From Hymenolepis diminuta (taxonomy: Eukaryota > Platyhelminthes > Cestoda > Cyclophyllidea > Hymenolepididae): a DNA stretch of 64,000 bases. Every line of letters starts with the position of its first letter. Within the stretch, counting starts at the first letter, position 1. The notes under the pieces were generated by a model that saw only the letters and a program-made list of their open reading frames with translations, was not told where the DNA came from and made no database searches. The position numbers and the translations under genes were made by a program. This document shows positions 52,501-64,000 of this stretch, piece after piece. Location: contig CAADRB010000101.1 in assembly GCA_900708905.1 (NCBI GenBank), positions 243,190-307,189 of the forward strand, written 5' to 3'.

Positions 52501-55500
52501 TAACAATTTAGAAATTTAAATCGTTCAAATAGAGCTTTTTTAACGAATTATTTAATTTAAAGAAAAAGGAAGTTAGAAGAAAGGGCATCAAGCCGTGACA
52601 TTGCCAATCAACAGATTATATGAGAATTATAAAAATAAACCAGTAGTTGCAATTAATCTATTTAAATATCAATGAATATCAGAATGAAAATAAGACTGTG
52701 AGAGTAAAGTAAGACTCCCATGACAGAATGAGACTTGTCTTATATGTGGGATGAAATCAAGGCGATAAAATCGATGTATGACTTATGGGAAGCTATTTAT
52801 TTATAATCATTTCGCTTATGCTCTGAATCATAATGTCTCCTATTCAGGTCTCATTTAATTCAGAACTCCAAGGGAACTCCAACTTTCACTTAGCCCCATT
52901 CTGGCTTAACTTTGCTCTACTTCATCTGCAGTCAAGTTTCCATTCACAGGCAACTCTAAAGTACTTATAATTACTGTTGATTTTAACAGTAAATTTGTTT
53001 CATTTCCAGTTTAACCAAATTTGTGTAGTAGTCAACAGTACATGACCAAGCAAACCCATAGGCTTTTTAAGTTCATTTACAGCAATTATTTAAGGAAATT
53101 TGCCAATTTTGGTTCCAATTTAACTCGATTTCAACGCTTTTACAGTACATGACTCGAGTGATTGGCCAGACAGTCACTGTTTAAAATTCAATAATTCAAG
53201 GTGTTGTTTATGGAACAAGTTCATTTCGAGCAGGTTTTGGTGATCAGACGTAAATGAAGGCAAATTTTAAAACACATTTACTGTTAATCATAGCTACGCA
53301 AGAATAAAACTGAAAGAAATTGAGTATTGGTATGAAAGAATACTTAAAAGACAAATTTTCATCGCTAGTTAAAAATTTTTCCAATAACCCGACTAAATTC
53401 TCGAGGTATGAATTCTGTGAGAACGGTATGCTTTTCTAGCGTGGGTGTCGGAAAATCTAAGATGTTTTTAAAAAAGAGACTTCTCAGAAGATGACCATCA
53501 CGTTTGCATCTCTTATTAAAGAAGCTGATATAAAAAAGCTTTGGTTAATATGCTAATTCAGTCAAGGTAATTATACAAAAAGACTGTTCGAGAAGAGATT
53601 TCGCTGAATAGATAAGTGAAGTGAACGAGACCATAATTAAATTAAGGAACAAATCAACTTAAAAATGAGTCATTTGGTTAAGTTAGGAGATATTAAGAGA
53701 AATCTCTTTGCCAAGAGAGTATACACAAAAAGTAGAAAACAAATGAATAAACTTAGAATAATAATTTTGTCACAAGAAATTAGACTCTTCAGTAGAAAAA
53801 AATCCTCACACATTTAAACGATGTACGCACATGAGGTCATGATTGGCTCAAGGTCAAAACAATCCATCTAGACACCAATAGGTGATGGGCTAATAAAGAT
53901 AAGTCCTGAAGAAACTGGGAAGAGAGAAATGACCCGAAAATAAACTAGTCACTGCACCATTTGCAGAGGCTAGATGCTAGAATATTTAGTGCCCTTGACC
54001 CAAAAGGACACCATTAGGTTAACTATGAGTCATCAATCAAAAACAATTTCGGGAAATGAAGTGGAGTTGCAGTGTTTTTGGAGCTGAACAAGATAAAAAC
54101 TCCCAATTAAGTGGATAGAGGATAGTTATGATAGTACTGAAATTTAGAATTGCGTCTGAGAGGCTTTAAGAAACGCTTTTTGTAAAGCAAATCGGTCATA
54201 TATAGCAACAACATGCTTGTCTGTAACAGCATAAGCGCACATTCAGTGGTCGAAATGATCAATAAAATAGGTTAATATGCTGAACGATAGGGCGTCAACT
54301 TAGACCCTATAAGCAAACAAAAAAGGAGGGAGAGCGCACCTGAGAAGACAAGTCCCGGTGAATGAGACGGTGTTCATGCAGATGGCCCAAGCCACGAATT
54401 ATGTCATGCGCCAAACTCACGCGGCATCCCCACGGCAATGGAGATGAGGTCGCTGTCAAAAGATCCACTAGACTGCCTCCGTTGGCATACTGAAAGGCAA
54501 AAGTGAAATAAAAGGTAAGAGACAAGAAAATAAACATGGATCATTAAGAGTCTAAGCCTACGTAATGAGTCTCATTCATTTGCGTTTAACCACCTATTTG
54601 GGAATGCAAACCTTGTCTGACATGATCTCGATGGCTATTAACGTTAAACGGACTATACATTAAATTTAGAATTTAACATACTTATACCCTCTAACATAGA
54701 CATCCGTGTTACAACCTTGTTTTCTTATCCTGTATTGGAATCTACAGGAAATCAAACTTTTCTTTTCAAGCTGTTATCTTAGGATAAGAGAAGGCACTTA
54801 TCATACAGATTACAAAAGGCCTATCGATGCCATCAAATAAGCTACACCATCTGCGCAAGAAGACGGGATTGTAAATGAACTACATGTGGCAGCAGGGAAG
54901 ACGGGAAATGGTCTTTCAGAAAATTATAACGTCTAAACGATAATGCCTAACGACAGTAGATGAGTTACTATTTACTTTAGATGAACGTAATGAAAAATGT
55001 AAGTCATAGTTACGCTGAATAGAGGAATTGTCTTAATATCCCACGAACTTCACAAGAAAATAGAGATTGTAGCATGAATACTTGTATCAGAAGAGAACAA
55101 GTTGACTTAAAAGAGCATGGATAGATTAGAGTGAAGTTAAAAATGCAGGAGTTCGGCAGCTTGGATATATTCATAGGCAAATTAAGGGTGTCGTAAGGAC
55201 ACCAAAATATTTGCATACATTATGTAGCTGTCTGATGAAGAAATCAAACCGAAATACTGTACCCAAATTCTACATCAGATATAACAATATCCTTATTTAC
55301 CTTTAATTGTATCGAGACCACGGGATCACACTTTGGTCAAATATTGGGTCAAAATGTTGTGTAGGTTCAAACAAAATTTTGTATACTTTATAATTTCATG
55401 AACATGAGGTCAGCTTTATGCACTTAAATAACTAATCAGACAATAAAATACAGCGTCCTCAATTATTAAACCGAATACTAAAATATCCATAAACATTTCA

Positions 55501-58500
55501 AACATTTTTCGCCCTACATGTGCATATAATGACGGGTCAAATGGCTATTTTTGCCTTACGAATTTGAAGAGATATTCTATTTTCAAAAGACTTTTTTCCA
55601 CTGAAACTAGGCAATCCGACACAAAACGCCAATGGCACATTTAAGAACAAGTTTACAAAAAGCATAAATTAAAGAATTTACTCCACAGCTAATAGAACTT
55701 TACCTTTTCGCCTCCAACCCGTTCGAAAAAATTATAACAACAGTCTGTTGTTTCACCATTATAACAATAATTACAGGAGCAATTCTCCTTTGAAAATATG
55801 GACTATATGATGCACTCAAACTTTTAGCCAAATAAAGTCAAGTAATAGGGAAAGAAGCGGCTCAGTTACACGTCATAATGAATGCCATATAATGCCAAAC
55901 GATGACGAATTCTTAATCATCAGAGTTCGGTGATATTCGCCTTACACCACACGTCGCATCACGTCACGAAATTAATTGAACTGATCAAAAATGCAAATTT
56001 ACTAGTCATCATTTCATGAGGAAATGCAAAACTAATTTTATAGTTAAGGAAAAACTTCAATTACAACAATTCAGATTCGAATTATTAGGCAAAAAATATC
56101 ACAATATATGCAGAAGTATGGTAATTTGAGCAATCCTTTAGAAATTCATGTGTAAAGAAGTATAACAAGATGTCAAAGAGTTAAATACATTATCAGAGAT
56201 AGAACAGATACTAAAATTATTGTATAGCGGAACAATGCAAAGAATGTTTGAATGATAATAAACGATTGTCTTATGCGACGAACGGGAAAGTGAAAGGATA
56301 CAAGAAACCATAGACTATGCACCTTATTCAATTCTAAACTGTAGCCGACACATTCGTGACAAAGACCTGATAATCGCAGATAGCACCAGAATCAATCGTC
56401 GACAAGAGTGTCTACCCTCAACAATTGGATTTCAGCTATCACTATATCGACTAGTTTGTTTATTTTCAAACATTCATTCCCACCCTGGAACTCTTAGTAG
56501 ATAAATTCGAGGTGATCTAACCCTTAATCAATCTGAAGGGGTTGATAGACTAGGGGATTTCATGGCCAATCCGCATTGAGGTAATGTAAAATTATTGAGC
56601 CTATTTTATAACCAAAAGATAGACATTCATATGAGAAGGAAATACAACTGAATAAACTGCATATGACGAAATACGGTCACGTGAAATGATTAAACAAATG
56701 AATCAGGAAATCGCATTACTACAGAAAAGTGAATTCAGTTGTGGGAAAAAAGTTACCATTTAAAGTAGTGATCATTTTCTAGGGAACAAAAACACGATCA
56801 ACATGAATCAGCAATCCGGAGCAATGAGAGCCCAAACGAGTGTGTCACTAGATTCGATAGGGTTGTGTTTTTCGAGTACTGAAATACGGACGCATCAGGA
56901 ACTGCTTAACATACGGATGTTGTTTAAAGTGAATCATATGAGGGAGAGGGACTTCATTTTTCACTATCTTTTTGTAAGCACCACGGGATATGGTAGCAGA
57001 AAGCAAAATTGAGAGATTAGGAGTCTATAAGGGATTTACGATAAAATTGCAAACAGTTGTGGTTGTAATAACATTAACTACAGATAATATGGATAGAATT
57101 CAGAGGAAAGAGAGCCTGATGAAAGACTCGAATTCTGTCATAGTCTGTGCTAGCCAGACTTAAACAGTGAGATTAACCATTACGCTCACTGAGTGTGCGC
57201 CGATGGAAATAGAGCCCACGACCTCTGATATGATGACCAATGCGCCAGCTACACACTAGAGAAATAATAGATTAAACGCATTCTTTCAATGCTAAAGGCG
57301 TACACAATCAATACAAATTCGCTGAATCATAAATATACATATGTAATCACTTCCAGTTCATCTAAGTAATCCGACAAAGCTAGTTCCATTTTCACAAAAT
57401 ATGAAGTCCAGTATTAGAGGAATTCATGGTAGATTTATTAAGCGGAATACACCTAATGTGCTAATGTTCAAAATTAAGAAAATAATATTCCCATCATAAA
57501 ATCCCCTTTTTACAGTGCTGGTAAGCTGCAATAACTTCAAATGTTCAAATTCTAGTAAGCCCTTACATGTATTACAAATCAACCTTAATTCTATCGTACA
57601 TCTACACTAATCTACTACCGAAGACAACTCAACGAATTCCATCTGAGATGCCTGGAGAAAAAAGTAGAATAAACTAAATAAACCAAATTTCCCTTTGCCT
57701 TTTCCATGTAATATAGAATCTTGAATCTGAATGATGAATCACTACGTATTTACATTAATTTTTACCTAGGTCATTACTAAGTCCTGAGACTTGCGGTGAC
57801 CTCAATTTGTTTACTTTAATAAGCGGAACCTTGAATGAGCGTTGCTTAACCCTACGGTAACCATAAGTCTCCACAGCCACGTCCGAAACCCTTTCCATCT
57901 GTTTACTCTACTTCTGCACTTTTTCCTTGAAACTACATAAAAACCGCTTTTATACAAACACGACAACCAAACGGTTACCGGCTCCTACGCTTCTCTCTCC
58001 ATCCCATCACTCACTATTTTACCCTCTCGAATCTTCATCGTGGTTTGTTCGGTAAACATACTGTCTACACAACTCGTGTTCTACTTTTAGAGCAGCCGAC
58101 TGCCATTGTTAGCTGTCAGCTCTAGTGGCTACCTCCACAAAGCTATGGATTCAATTGACCGCCAGGTACAATAGAAGCTAAATTTATATAGGAACGGATG
58201 CATGAATAATGCAAAAATCCAAATACAAACAAAAAGTAGATGTATTAATGTTGAGGGAAAGAAGAAATAATAATGAGAATGTGGAAAAAATCTGCTTCTT
58301 CCCTCGACAATGACGATTCATCAACGTGAGTTAGAATTCACTTTGTCAAAATGAGCAATACCAAAAAATTATAACCTAGCGGCTTCCAGACAAGCTCATA
58401 ACTGAAGGACAAGATTGGAATAAGAGGTTTGTGATGATTCACTTAACCAGCAAGAAGATAACTCGTACGACTCTACGATGAGTCATTTTCTTTCAACTCG

Positions 58501-59896
58501 AAATCTGAGCATGATGCAGAGCTCAAATTTGCCAAAGAGTATATGTGGAAAAATGACAGTGAATTAAAAATCATAGGCAGTGGAAAAATAAACTAAATAT
58601 CCCCAAGATTAGGGAATAAAAATCTTAACTGTCGTATAGTGGTTGTTCTTTATATATTAGAGAAGAAATTGCGGTATTTACTGTTGTTGACATTTAAGCA
58701 CAACCTAATTCATTGGTTTCGTAAGTTCATAGCCAAAAGTATTTCTAAACATGCTTAAAGAATCTGCTTAATCATTCAATCATAAACTGATAGATTGCCT
58801 ATTCATCTCCTACGTTTGGGAGATATTCTTGAGCAATTAGACAACAGAACTAATAGCCTAGACATTACGAGGAAAAGCACCAATTTTTTATGAAATCTGA
58901 TATTAATATCCCAACTTTTCAGGTTCCTAAATAGACTTGATTTTTAAAAAATACACAAGTAATACACTGCAAACTTCTCCAATAAGCAACGAAAAATAAT
59001 TTTAGAAAGATTAGGTACATAAAGATACTAGTTTCACAACAATGCGTGGGACAGATAAATTTTCTATCAGACAAACGACAAATTTGACGCGAAGATTGAA
59101 AAAAAATGCTAAAAGAGCCCGGAAACGAACAGATGTGAACATAAATCAGAAAATTAAAAACAGAGCTGGTTATTTAAAAGAAATTCAGCGATTAATTGGC
59201 TTAAACACGTTCGAAAAAAATTGCATGTTGGAAAAAGTAATCCCTACATACCAAAAAAGATACGAATATAACAATGAGTATCCAACAGAATATCAAACGC
59301 AAATAAAAACTCGAAACAGGAAATACTTACTTCGGTCAAGCACGCTAATCTTCCACTGATTATGCAAGCACCATACAATCTAAAATAAACAAGTATTTAA
59401 AAGTATATGGGAGAAATTAACAATTAATTTCAAAACCCAAGCAGATCAAGGTAAAATATTCGATCAAGAAACAGAGAATGAGAATAGTATTATGAAAAAA
59501 TCTTATACACTAAGTTATAATGACGTAATTGCATACAACTAACAAGTGAGTGACATTAAATGTTGTCAATCTAAAGGTTGAATATTTAGAAAAAATTAAA
59601 CAAAAGAATCCCACCGCTGGACATTTTCGTGCCGCAATCCTCGAAGAAGTTCGATCTCACGACGCTGAATATTTCCAGAAGGAGATATTTTAAGAGCCAT
59701 TTTGCGTTTAGTTGGACGGTGATAGACCTAAAAATTATTTAAAAAATGCGTATCCTACCAGATAGACGTTTGCATAAAATCCGCTGCCAAGTTTCCCCAC
59801 AACAGATATATCCTCAAGGCAATATAATCGAAGAACTGCATTTTTAATAGCTTCAACAGTCAAAGTTGGAGTAGGTGGAGGAATATTTTTGTCCAT
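40591..59896 (-). CDS. TESK/LIMK-family protein kinase (7 exons)
   Basis: Dual-specificity TKL-group kinase. In animals TESK and LIMK kinases phosphorylate cofilin and so control actin turnover. Exons high to low: 59896-59759, 59727-59615, 59379-59331, 54489-54340, 45837-45524, 41605-41434, 40902-40591; in-frame total 415 residues. Glycine loop LGSGFYANV (36-44), ATP lysine in MALKIS (K59), helix-C Glu in RREIELL, hinge LTEYANGG, catalytic loop HRDLSSQNILIR (144-155), DLG in place of DFG (D246), APE (271-273), then CELIARV and PRTSDFGLD. The last two are TESK-like landmarks that separate it from other kinases. No LIM or PDZ domain precedes the kinase domain, so TESK is favoured over LIMK. About 80 extra Pro/Ser-rich residues sit between the catalytic loop and DLG. 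The C-terminal tail is short compared with human TESK1 (about 626 residues). Confidence 0.93.
41606..45523 (-). other. 3.9-kb intron of the kinase gene
   Basis: Joins DLRQ (2 bases before the break) to RNVDATVIAG in phase 2. AT-rich; I see no nested gene. Confidence 0.75.
45838..54339 (-). other. 8.5-kb intron of the kinase gene
   Basis: Separates HRDLSSQ from NILIR, so the catalytic loop itself is split. The content is AT-rich. Open frames such as the one at 49318-49701 (minus) are hydrophobic, lack similarity and look like chance. No nested gene is supported. Confidence 0.75.
54490..59330 (-). other. 4.8-kb intron of the kinase gene
   Basis: Separates ACLTE from YANGG, both part of the kinase hinge, in phase 0. 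It contains the tRNA-like element at 57185-57258. Nothing else is recognised. Confidence 0.75.
57185..57258 (-). repeat. tRNA-like / tRNA-derived SINE-like element
   Basis: On the minus strand GTGTGT at the 5' side pairs with GCACAC at the 3' side (an acceptor-like stem). TGGCGCATTGG resembles a pol III A box. GTGGG and TCCAT can form a T-stem around a CTCTATT loop, in a degenerate B box. The anticodon arm is not canonical, so this is not a working tRNA; a tRNA-derived repeat or relic is likelier. Confidence 0.4.
59728..59758 (-). other. 31-bp intron 1 of the TESK-like kinase
   Basis: GTAGGA donor and AATTTTTAG acceptor, phase 0. It splits the glycine loop region (ANVYL then VYHRP). It is the shortest intron in the window with strong protein support on both sides. 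Confidence 0.85.
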
Positions 59897-59920
59897 TATC
59901 TTATACTAACTAACAACAAA
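59897..59920 (-). promoter_or_regulatory. Splice acceptor 10 bases before kinase start
   Basis: On the minus strand a T-rich tract ends in TTTGTTGTTAG, then 10 bases, then ATGGAC. It may end a 5' UTR intron or receive a spliced leader. Confidence 0.4.
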
Positions 59921-62900
59921 TTAGAAACTTCATCTGAGGCTAAAGGGTTATACACTACCAAATAAATGCCAATGATGGAGAGATTTCATTGGGTGTTAGT
60001 ATTCTAGGCTAATAAATAGATTGTATTAAATATTCTCATTAAAAACGACTGCAATATTAAAATTTATTTCTATTTAAATTAATTTACTCGATTTCTGCCT
60101 GTATATTTTCATTCGAATGCATACAGTGTTAATTATCTGCATTGACAATAGGGAGAACAGAAGTTTGCGTCGTAATTTAATGATGATTTTTCGATATTAC
60201 TTAATTTCAAATATTAAATATGTATGTGTTCATATACAGTACGAAAATATATCAAAAGTAACATTTATTGTTACAGGAACATTTACTTGATTTGGAATAA
60301 TCGTCAACATCTGTGAATTTCAACATCTCACGGATTCCTTGAAGTTTCGAAATCATTCATGTTAGTTGATTGTACATTCCTTCAAGTGTTAATTTTGCCT
60401 TTGTTCATTATTAGCAGTAAGTCTCTTCATGTTAATAGCAAATGAGTTAATGTTATCCTTCTTAAATATATGCAAAAATACATACAGTACCCACCTGTTC
60501 TCAATGACTTTCCCTTGACTTTACTGAGAGAGAGGTTGACGGATGACTTTCTACTTATTCCATAAAATTATTTTAGATCTCATATTTTTTATACATTGTT
60601 TGACGTCCTTCTAATTGTAACTTTCACCCAAGCTTTCGCTGTTATCTTGATTATGCAACACATTTTATTAATATATATTTTCGTTTAGTGTTTAATTAAT
60701 GTGTCAGACTCTAATTATTGACTTTTCTAAATTATGCAGTCACCAGTTTTGAAGTTAACTAGCATAAATTGCAGAATAACTGGCAATTAAGCTGTGACAA
60801 ATATTTGCGTTATACATGCAGTTCGAAAGGATAGATTCACTGTAACAAGATGTATCATATAACGTCTAAGGGTAACGCAGTCAATTAGAAAGTTTCGTTA
60901 TAGTATATCAATGCAATATTATTCCAAAACTCCCTTTCTACTATAATCTCCATTACAACAAGTAACTAGATCTTGATTTTTCCAAAAATATTTAAACTCA
61001 AGATCCAACTTTAAACTTAATAAAATAGCATATTTCTAAATTCTGAATTCATATATATGTGCCGGTTATTTATCCCATTATTTGGTACATAGCCTTAAAA
61101 TGGTTATTAATAAATGTACTTGTTAGCACCCCTTTGAATGAGCAATTGTATTACTCTTTTGAATTTTATGATTTTCTTAGCGCATGAATAAAATGGTTAT
61201 GATATTAAAGAATATTTATTTTTATAAGAAAACTTAAAAATACACCAAATCATGCTCCCATGAATGGAAGCACTATTATCAGCAGATATCTATCAACACC
61301 TGGCGATTATAAATGATTGACTGGCGATAAGGTCTCCACTACAATGTCCACAGGTGGCCCCGCTGTGTTTTTTGTGTTTTTGCATATAGATAAAAAAAGG
61401 TCGATCATTATGCCGAGACACCGACAACGAGAAACGATTGACGTCTAACGAAGAAATATTTTTCATATAAACCTAATTTACTAGTTTAATAATGGGGATC
61501 GCTTGCTTTCCACCTCCGAATTGATCTGACGACATGAGTGGCTTGATTTATTTCAAATATTCGATCGATGTGGCCCCAATAGGCTTAACGTTATTACAGG
61601 AAGCATACGTATACGGTGTAAATTTCAGGTATCTACACATTTTTTGTTCTGGTGGTCGATGCTTATGCTATTACTGATTAAGCACTTGTTTGTAATAAGG
61701 AGAAGTTCTAGGATCAATTTTTAAACTTAGCCACAGAAATGGTTACAACAAGCGGGAAATGGGAAGCAAAATTTTTAGTGTAGATGAATAATTTCCCCCA
61801 ATAAAAGTAAAATTAACAATTTTATTATTAATTACTCACGGATATTTCCTATTTGTTTTAATGTGCTAAATTGCTGGCCGCTGCTCGAGAATTTTGAGTA
61901 AACTGCCGGGATCTTCTTAGTCTTGCGCTATTATTGAATTTTGGCTTTTCTGACAATATCGGGAAGCCAATTAAAAAGTCATTTCCACCTCTATATTGAA
62001 ACATTATTGATGAAGCGGATCTCTAGGATTATCTTTCCAACTCTTAGAGCCCTGATAAAACACCATTATTGAAGCTGAGATTTGCATTCCTACTTAGCTA
62101 TTCTAAGTAGCATTATAAGGTTAATGCCATTGATAAATACTAAAATATTTTCAATCAACCCCACACCTCAAAAAGCGTGCAGTCCCAAATTTTTTCAAAA
62201 TTACAAAATCAAAAGTTGTGTGAGGTCGAGTTTATTAAATATTTACTTTATTTCAATTCATAAACGAATAATACAACTTTCATTAAACGCCCATGGAAAT
62301 CACACCGTTCAAAACATTTGATCGCCCCCATTTGTACGTTTTCTGGTTTGTAGCAAATACGTACTGCACAGTTAATGATGAAATCTTTCAGACTTCTTTT
62401 GGGGTCTTCAAAGCGGTAAAATTAGTTGAAAAAGTAAAGGAACTGGTTCAGAAGGCAGTGGACAAGATTTGGTCGAGTGCTTTTACTCGGCCGTCAGATT
62501 TTTCAGGTTAGGTCTTTGGAACATAACAAGAGCCCCATGGACTCGACATCATTAAACTATCTTATATGACAAAGGTGTGAGAAATGTAGGAATGATCTAA
62601 TGGTTCCAAAAACTTATGAACATTCCTGGTAGCCGCACTGCTTTTAGTAGCAGCTTGGAAATGGGTGAAGTATACAATAGTGGGGAACAGAATATAGTAC
62701 CGGTTGAAGCAGAAGTGGAAAAAGCAAAGAAGTTGGTGTAGACAGCATCAATGACAGATGGCTGTTAGACAGGATGTAAATAATGAGTAATTGGGGGTAA
62801 TGCTCGATGATATTGTCTACTTCAACAGTAAAAATTGTCATGTTAGATCAATACAAGATTGCCCCAGCATTTCAGACTCAGTAGATCTGGCCCAAACCCA

Positions 62901-64000
62901 GTCAGCTTACCTAAGATACCATTATATCGGAGAGTATGAACACTTATTGCTGTCTGAAAAAATGCGGCCGAATTCTAAAGGATCCTCTTGTGAATATACA
63001 AAGTTAAGTGCATACATCATTTCAGCAATTCAAATTCAATGAAAGGGGTAAATTTGTCCGTATAAGAACACGATAACAAGAAAAATTGTCCCAGTATAGG
63101 TCCAGAAGTATAAAAAATGTTTCCTCATATGCATTGGTGAAATGCTAACGAATTTCAGCGTCAAATGATTGGGAATAATTCTGAGGAATAGTATAAGTTG
63201 CTAGGGAATAACAGACTCCAAGAGAGGAAAGAAGCATCTACACCTGATTCGTGTATACAAATGAATCCTGACTGATGATTTCAATTCTAGCGGCGAATCC
63301 GTCGAAGCAAGTAAAAGGAAACAGGGATCTTATAAGTAATTAAATCAATTCAAAAGGGTAAAACAGACAGCAAAAATGCCAGTGTAGTCAAATAAGCAAT
63401 TTCATTGAAACATCACCATAATGATGTTCAGGCGAAAATATCCATTTGCACCATCTGAACTCTGTCATCTAAGGTAGTATAGCTATCATTTCACCAATTT
63501 TAAATGCATCGGAGCAAATTAAATATCAAAATTTTGTCGACAGTGGTTTTTGCTGTTTTATACATTCTATTCATTATCATCATTCGCAAGCATAATGAAT
63601 ACACTTCTTACTGCATCGAATTTGTTATCTGACGTAAACCCACCTCTACAAAATGGATTTTGATAAAGATAAGATCTTTATGCTTATCTGATCTGTAGAA
63701 ACTAACAGAATAACTCTTTCTATTCCAAGAATACCTTTGACTTGCCTTTGGCACATGGATGGGATTGGCTATGAAATGAATGGTGAAGAATGCAGAGACT
63801 TGTACACTTGGAAGAAATGATCAAATATAATTCATTAGCAAGAATAAAATTACGATTCCTGTATTTGCTCCTGTATTGGTTTCCATATAAAATTTCCAAC
63901 CATAAGGGCTTTCCCATACCTAGCATTTTTTCAGAAGCCCTGCGGAGTCAATAAAGTACACAGTTTAAGTATGTAAATTCTTTAAACAGGAGGGGGGGGG
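59921..64000. other. Upstream flank of the kinase gene
   Basis: About 4 kb of AT-rich sequence expected to hold the kinase promoter in its first part. One exon-like open segment (62391-62508, plus) is listed separately. The window ends in a run of eight G, possibly a low-quality contig edge. Confidence 0.45.
62391..62508 (+). CDS. Weak exon candidate of unknown gene
   Basis: An AATCTTTCAG acceptor precedes an open segment ending at a GTTAGG donor. It encodes an amphipathic, Lys/Val-rich helix (KLVEKVKELVQKAVDKI). A second Glu/Val/Lys-rich piece, PVEAEVEKAKKLV, follows at about 62700 before a stop. No family is recognised, and the pieces could be a decayed mobile element. Confidence 0.2.

Noticed and set aside
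59042..59359. 105-codon plus-strand open frame rich in Lys, Arg and Asn
   Set aside because: It is antisense to kinase exon 59331-59379, AT-biased and without similarity. The minus-strand exon fits the kinase hinge exactly.

Overview
The window is nuclear DNA from an animal, most likely a parasitic flatworm (tapeworm or close relative). It is AT-rich and gene-poor. Its genes carry many tiny introns of 31-48 bp next to introns of several kb, and at least one gene has a splice acceptor directly before its ATG, as expected from flatworm spliced-leader trans-splicing. The genus cannot be fixed from the sequence. There are three runs of unknown bases (2291-2360, 29858-30405, 36320-36321).

Five genes can be rebuilt exon by exon, with reading phase agreeing at every junction. 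(1) The 5' part of a large cadherin lies on the minus strand, from a signal peptide at 12263 to at least 710. It runs off the left edge before any membrane segment. (2) SAP18 (plus, 13266-14256) encodes a subunit of Sin3-HDAC and ASAP/EJC-type complexes. (3) MRPL21 (minus, 17335-18109) encodes mitochondrial ribosomal protein bL21m. (4) FOXJ1 (plus, 19170-21497) encodes the motile-cilia forkhead factor. (5) A TESK/LIMK-type protein kinase (minus, 40591-59896) has seven small exons spread over 19 kb.

Layout: cadherin and SAP18 are head to head about 1 kb apart. SAP18 and MRPL21 converge across 3.1 kb. MRPL21 and FOXJ1 diverge across 1.06 kb. A 19-kb gene-poor stretch follows FOXJ1. It holds one convincing orphan exon (26039-26175, minus), a GC-richer island with a perfect 16-bp palindrome, a decayed Ty3/gypsy integrase tail (about 34660) and an LTR-like block followed by a three-copy primer-binding-site-like repeat (35978-36433). 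The kinase gene and a 4-kb right flank fill the rest.

The genes do not form one pathway. They serve adhesion, transcription and splicing control, mitochondrial translation, ciliogenesis and actin/cytoskeletal signalling. The most distinctive observations are an insertion of about 80 residues and a DLG motif in the kinase; a stop-free 33-bp intron in FOXJ1; a SAP18 start codon that is the whole coding part of its exon; a probable GC-AG intron in the cadherin; and the unidentified orphan exon.
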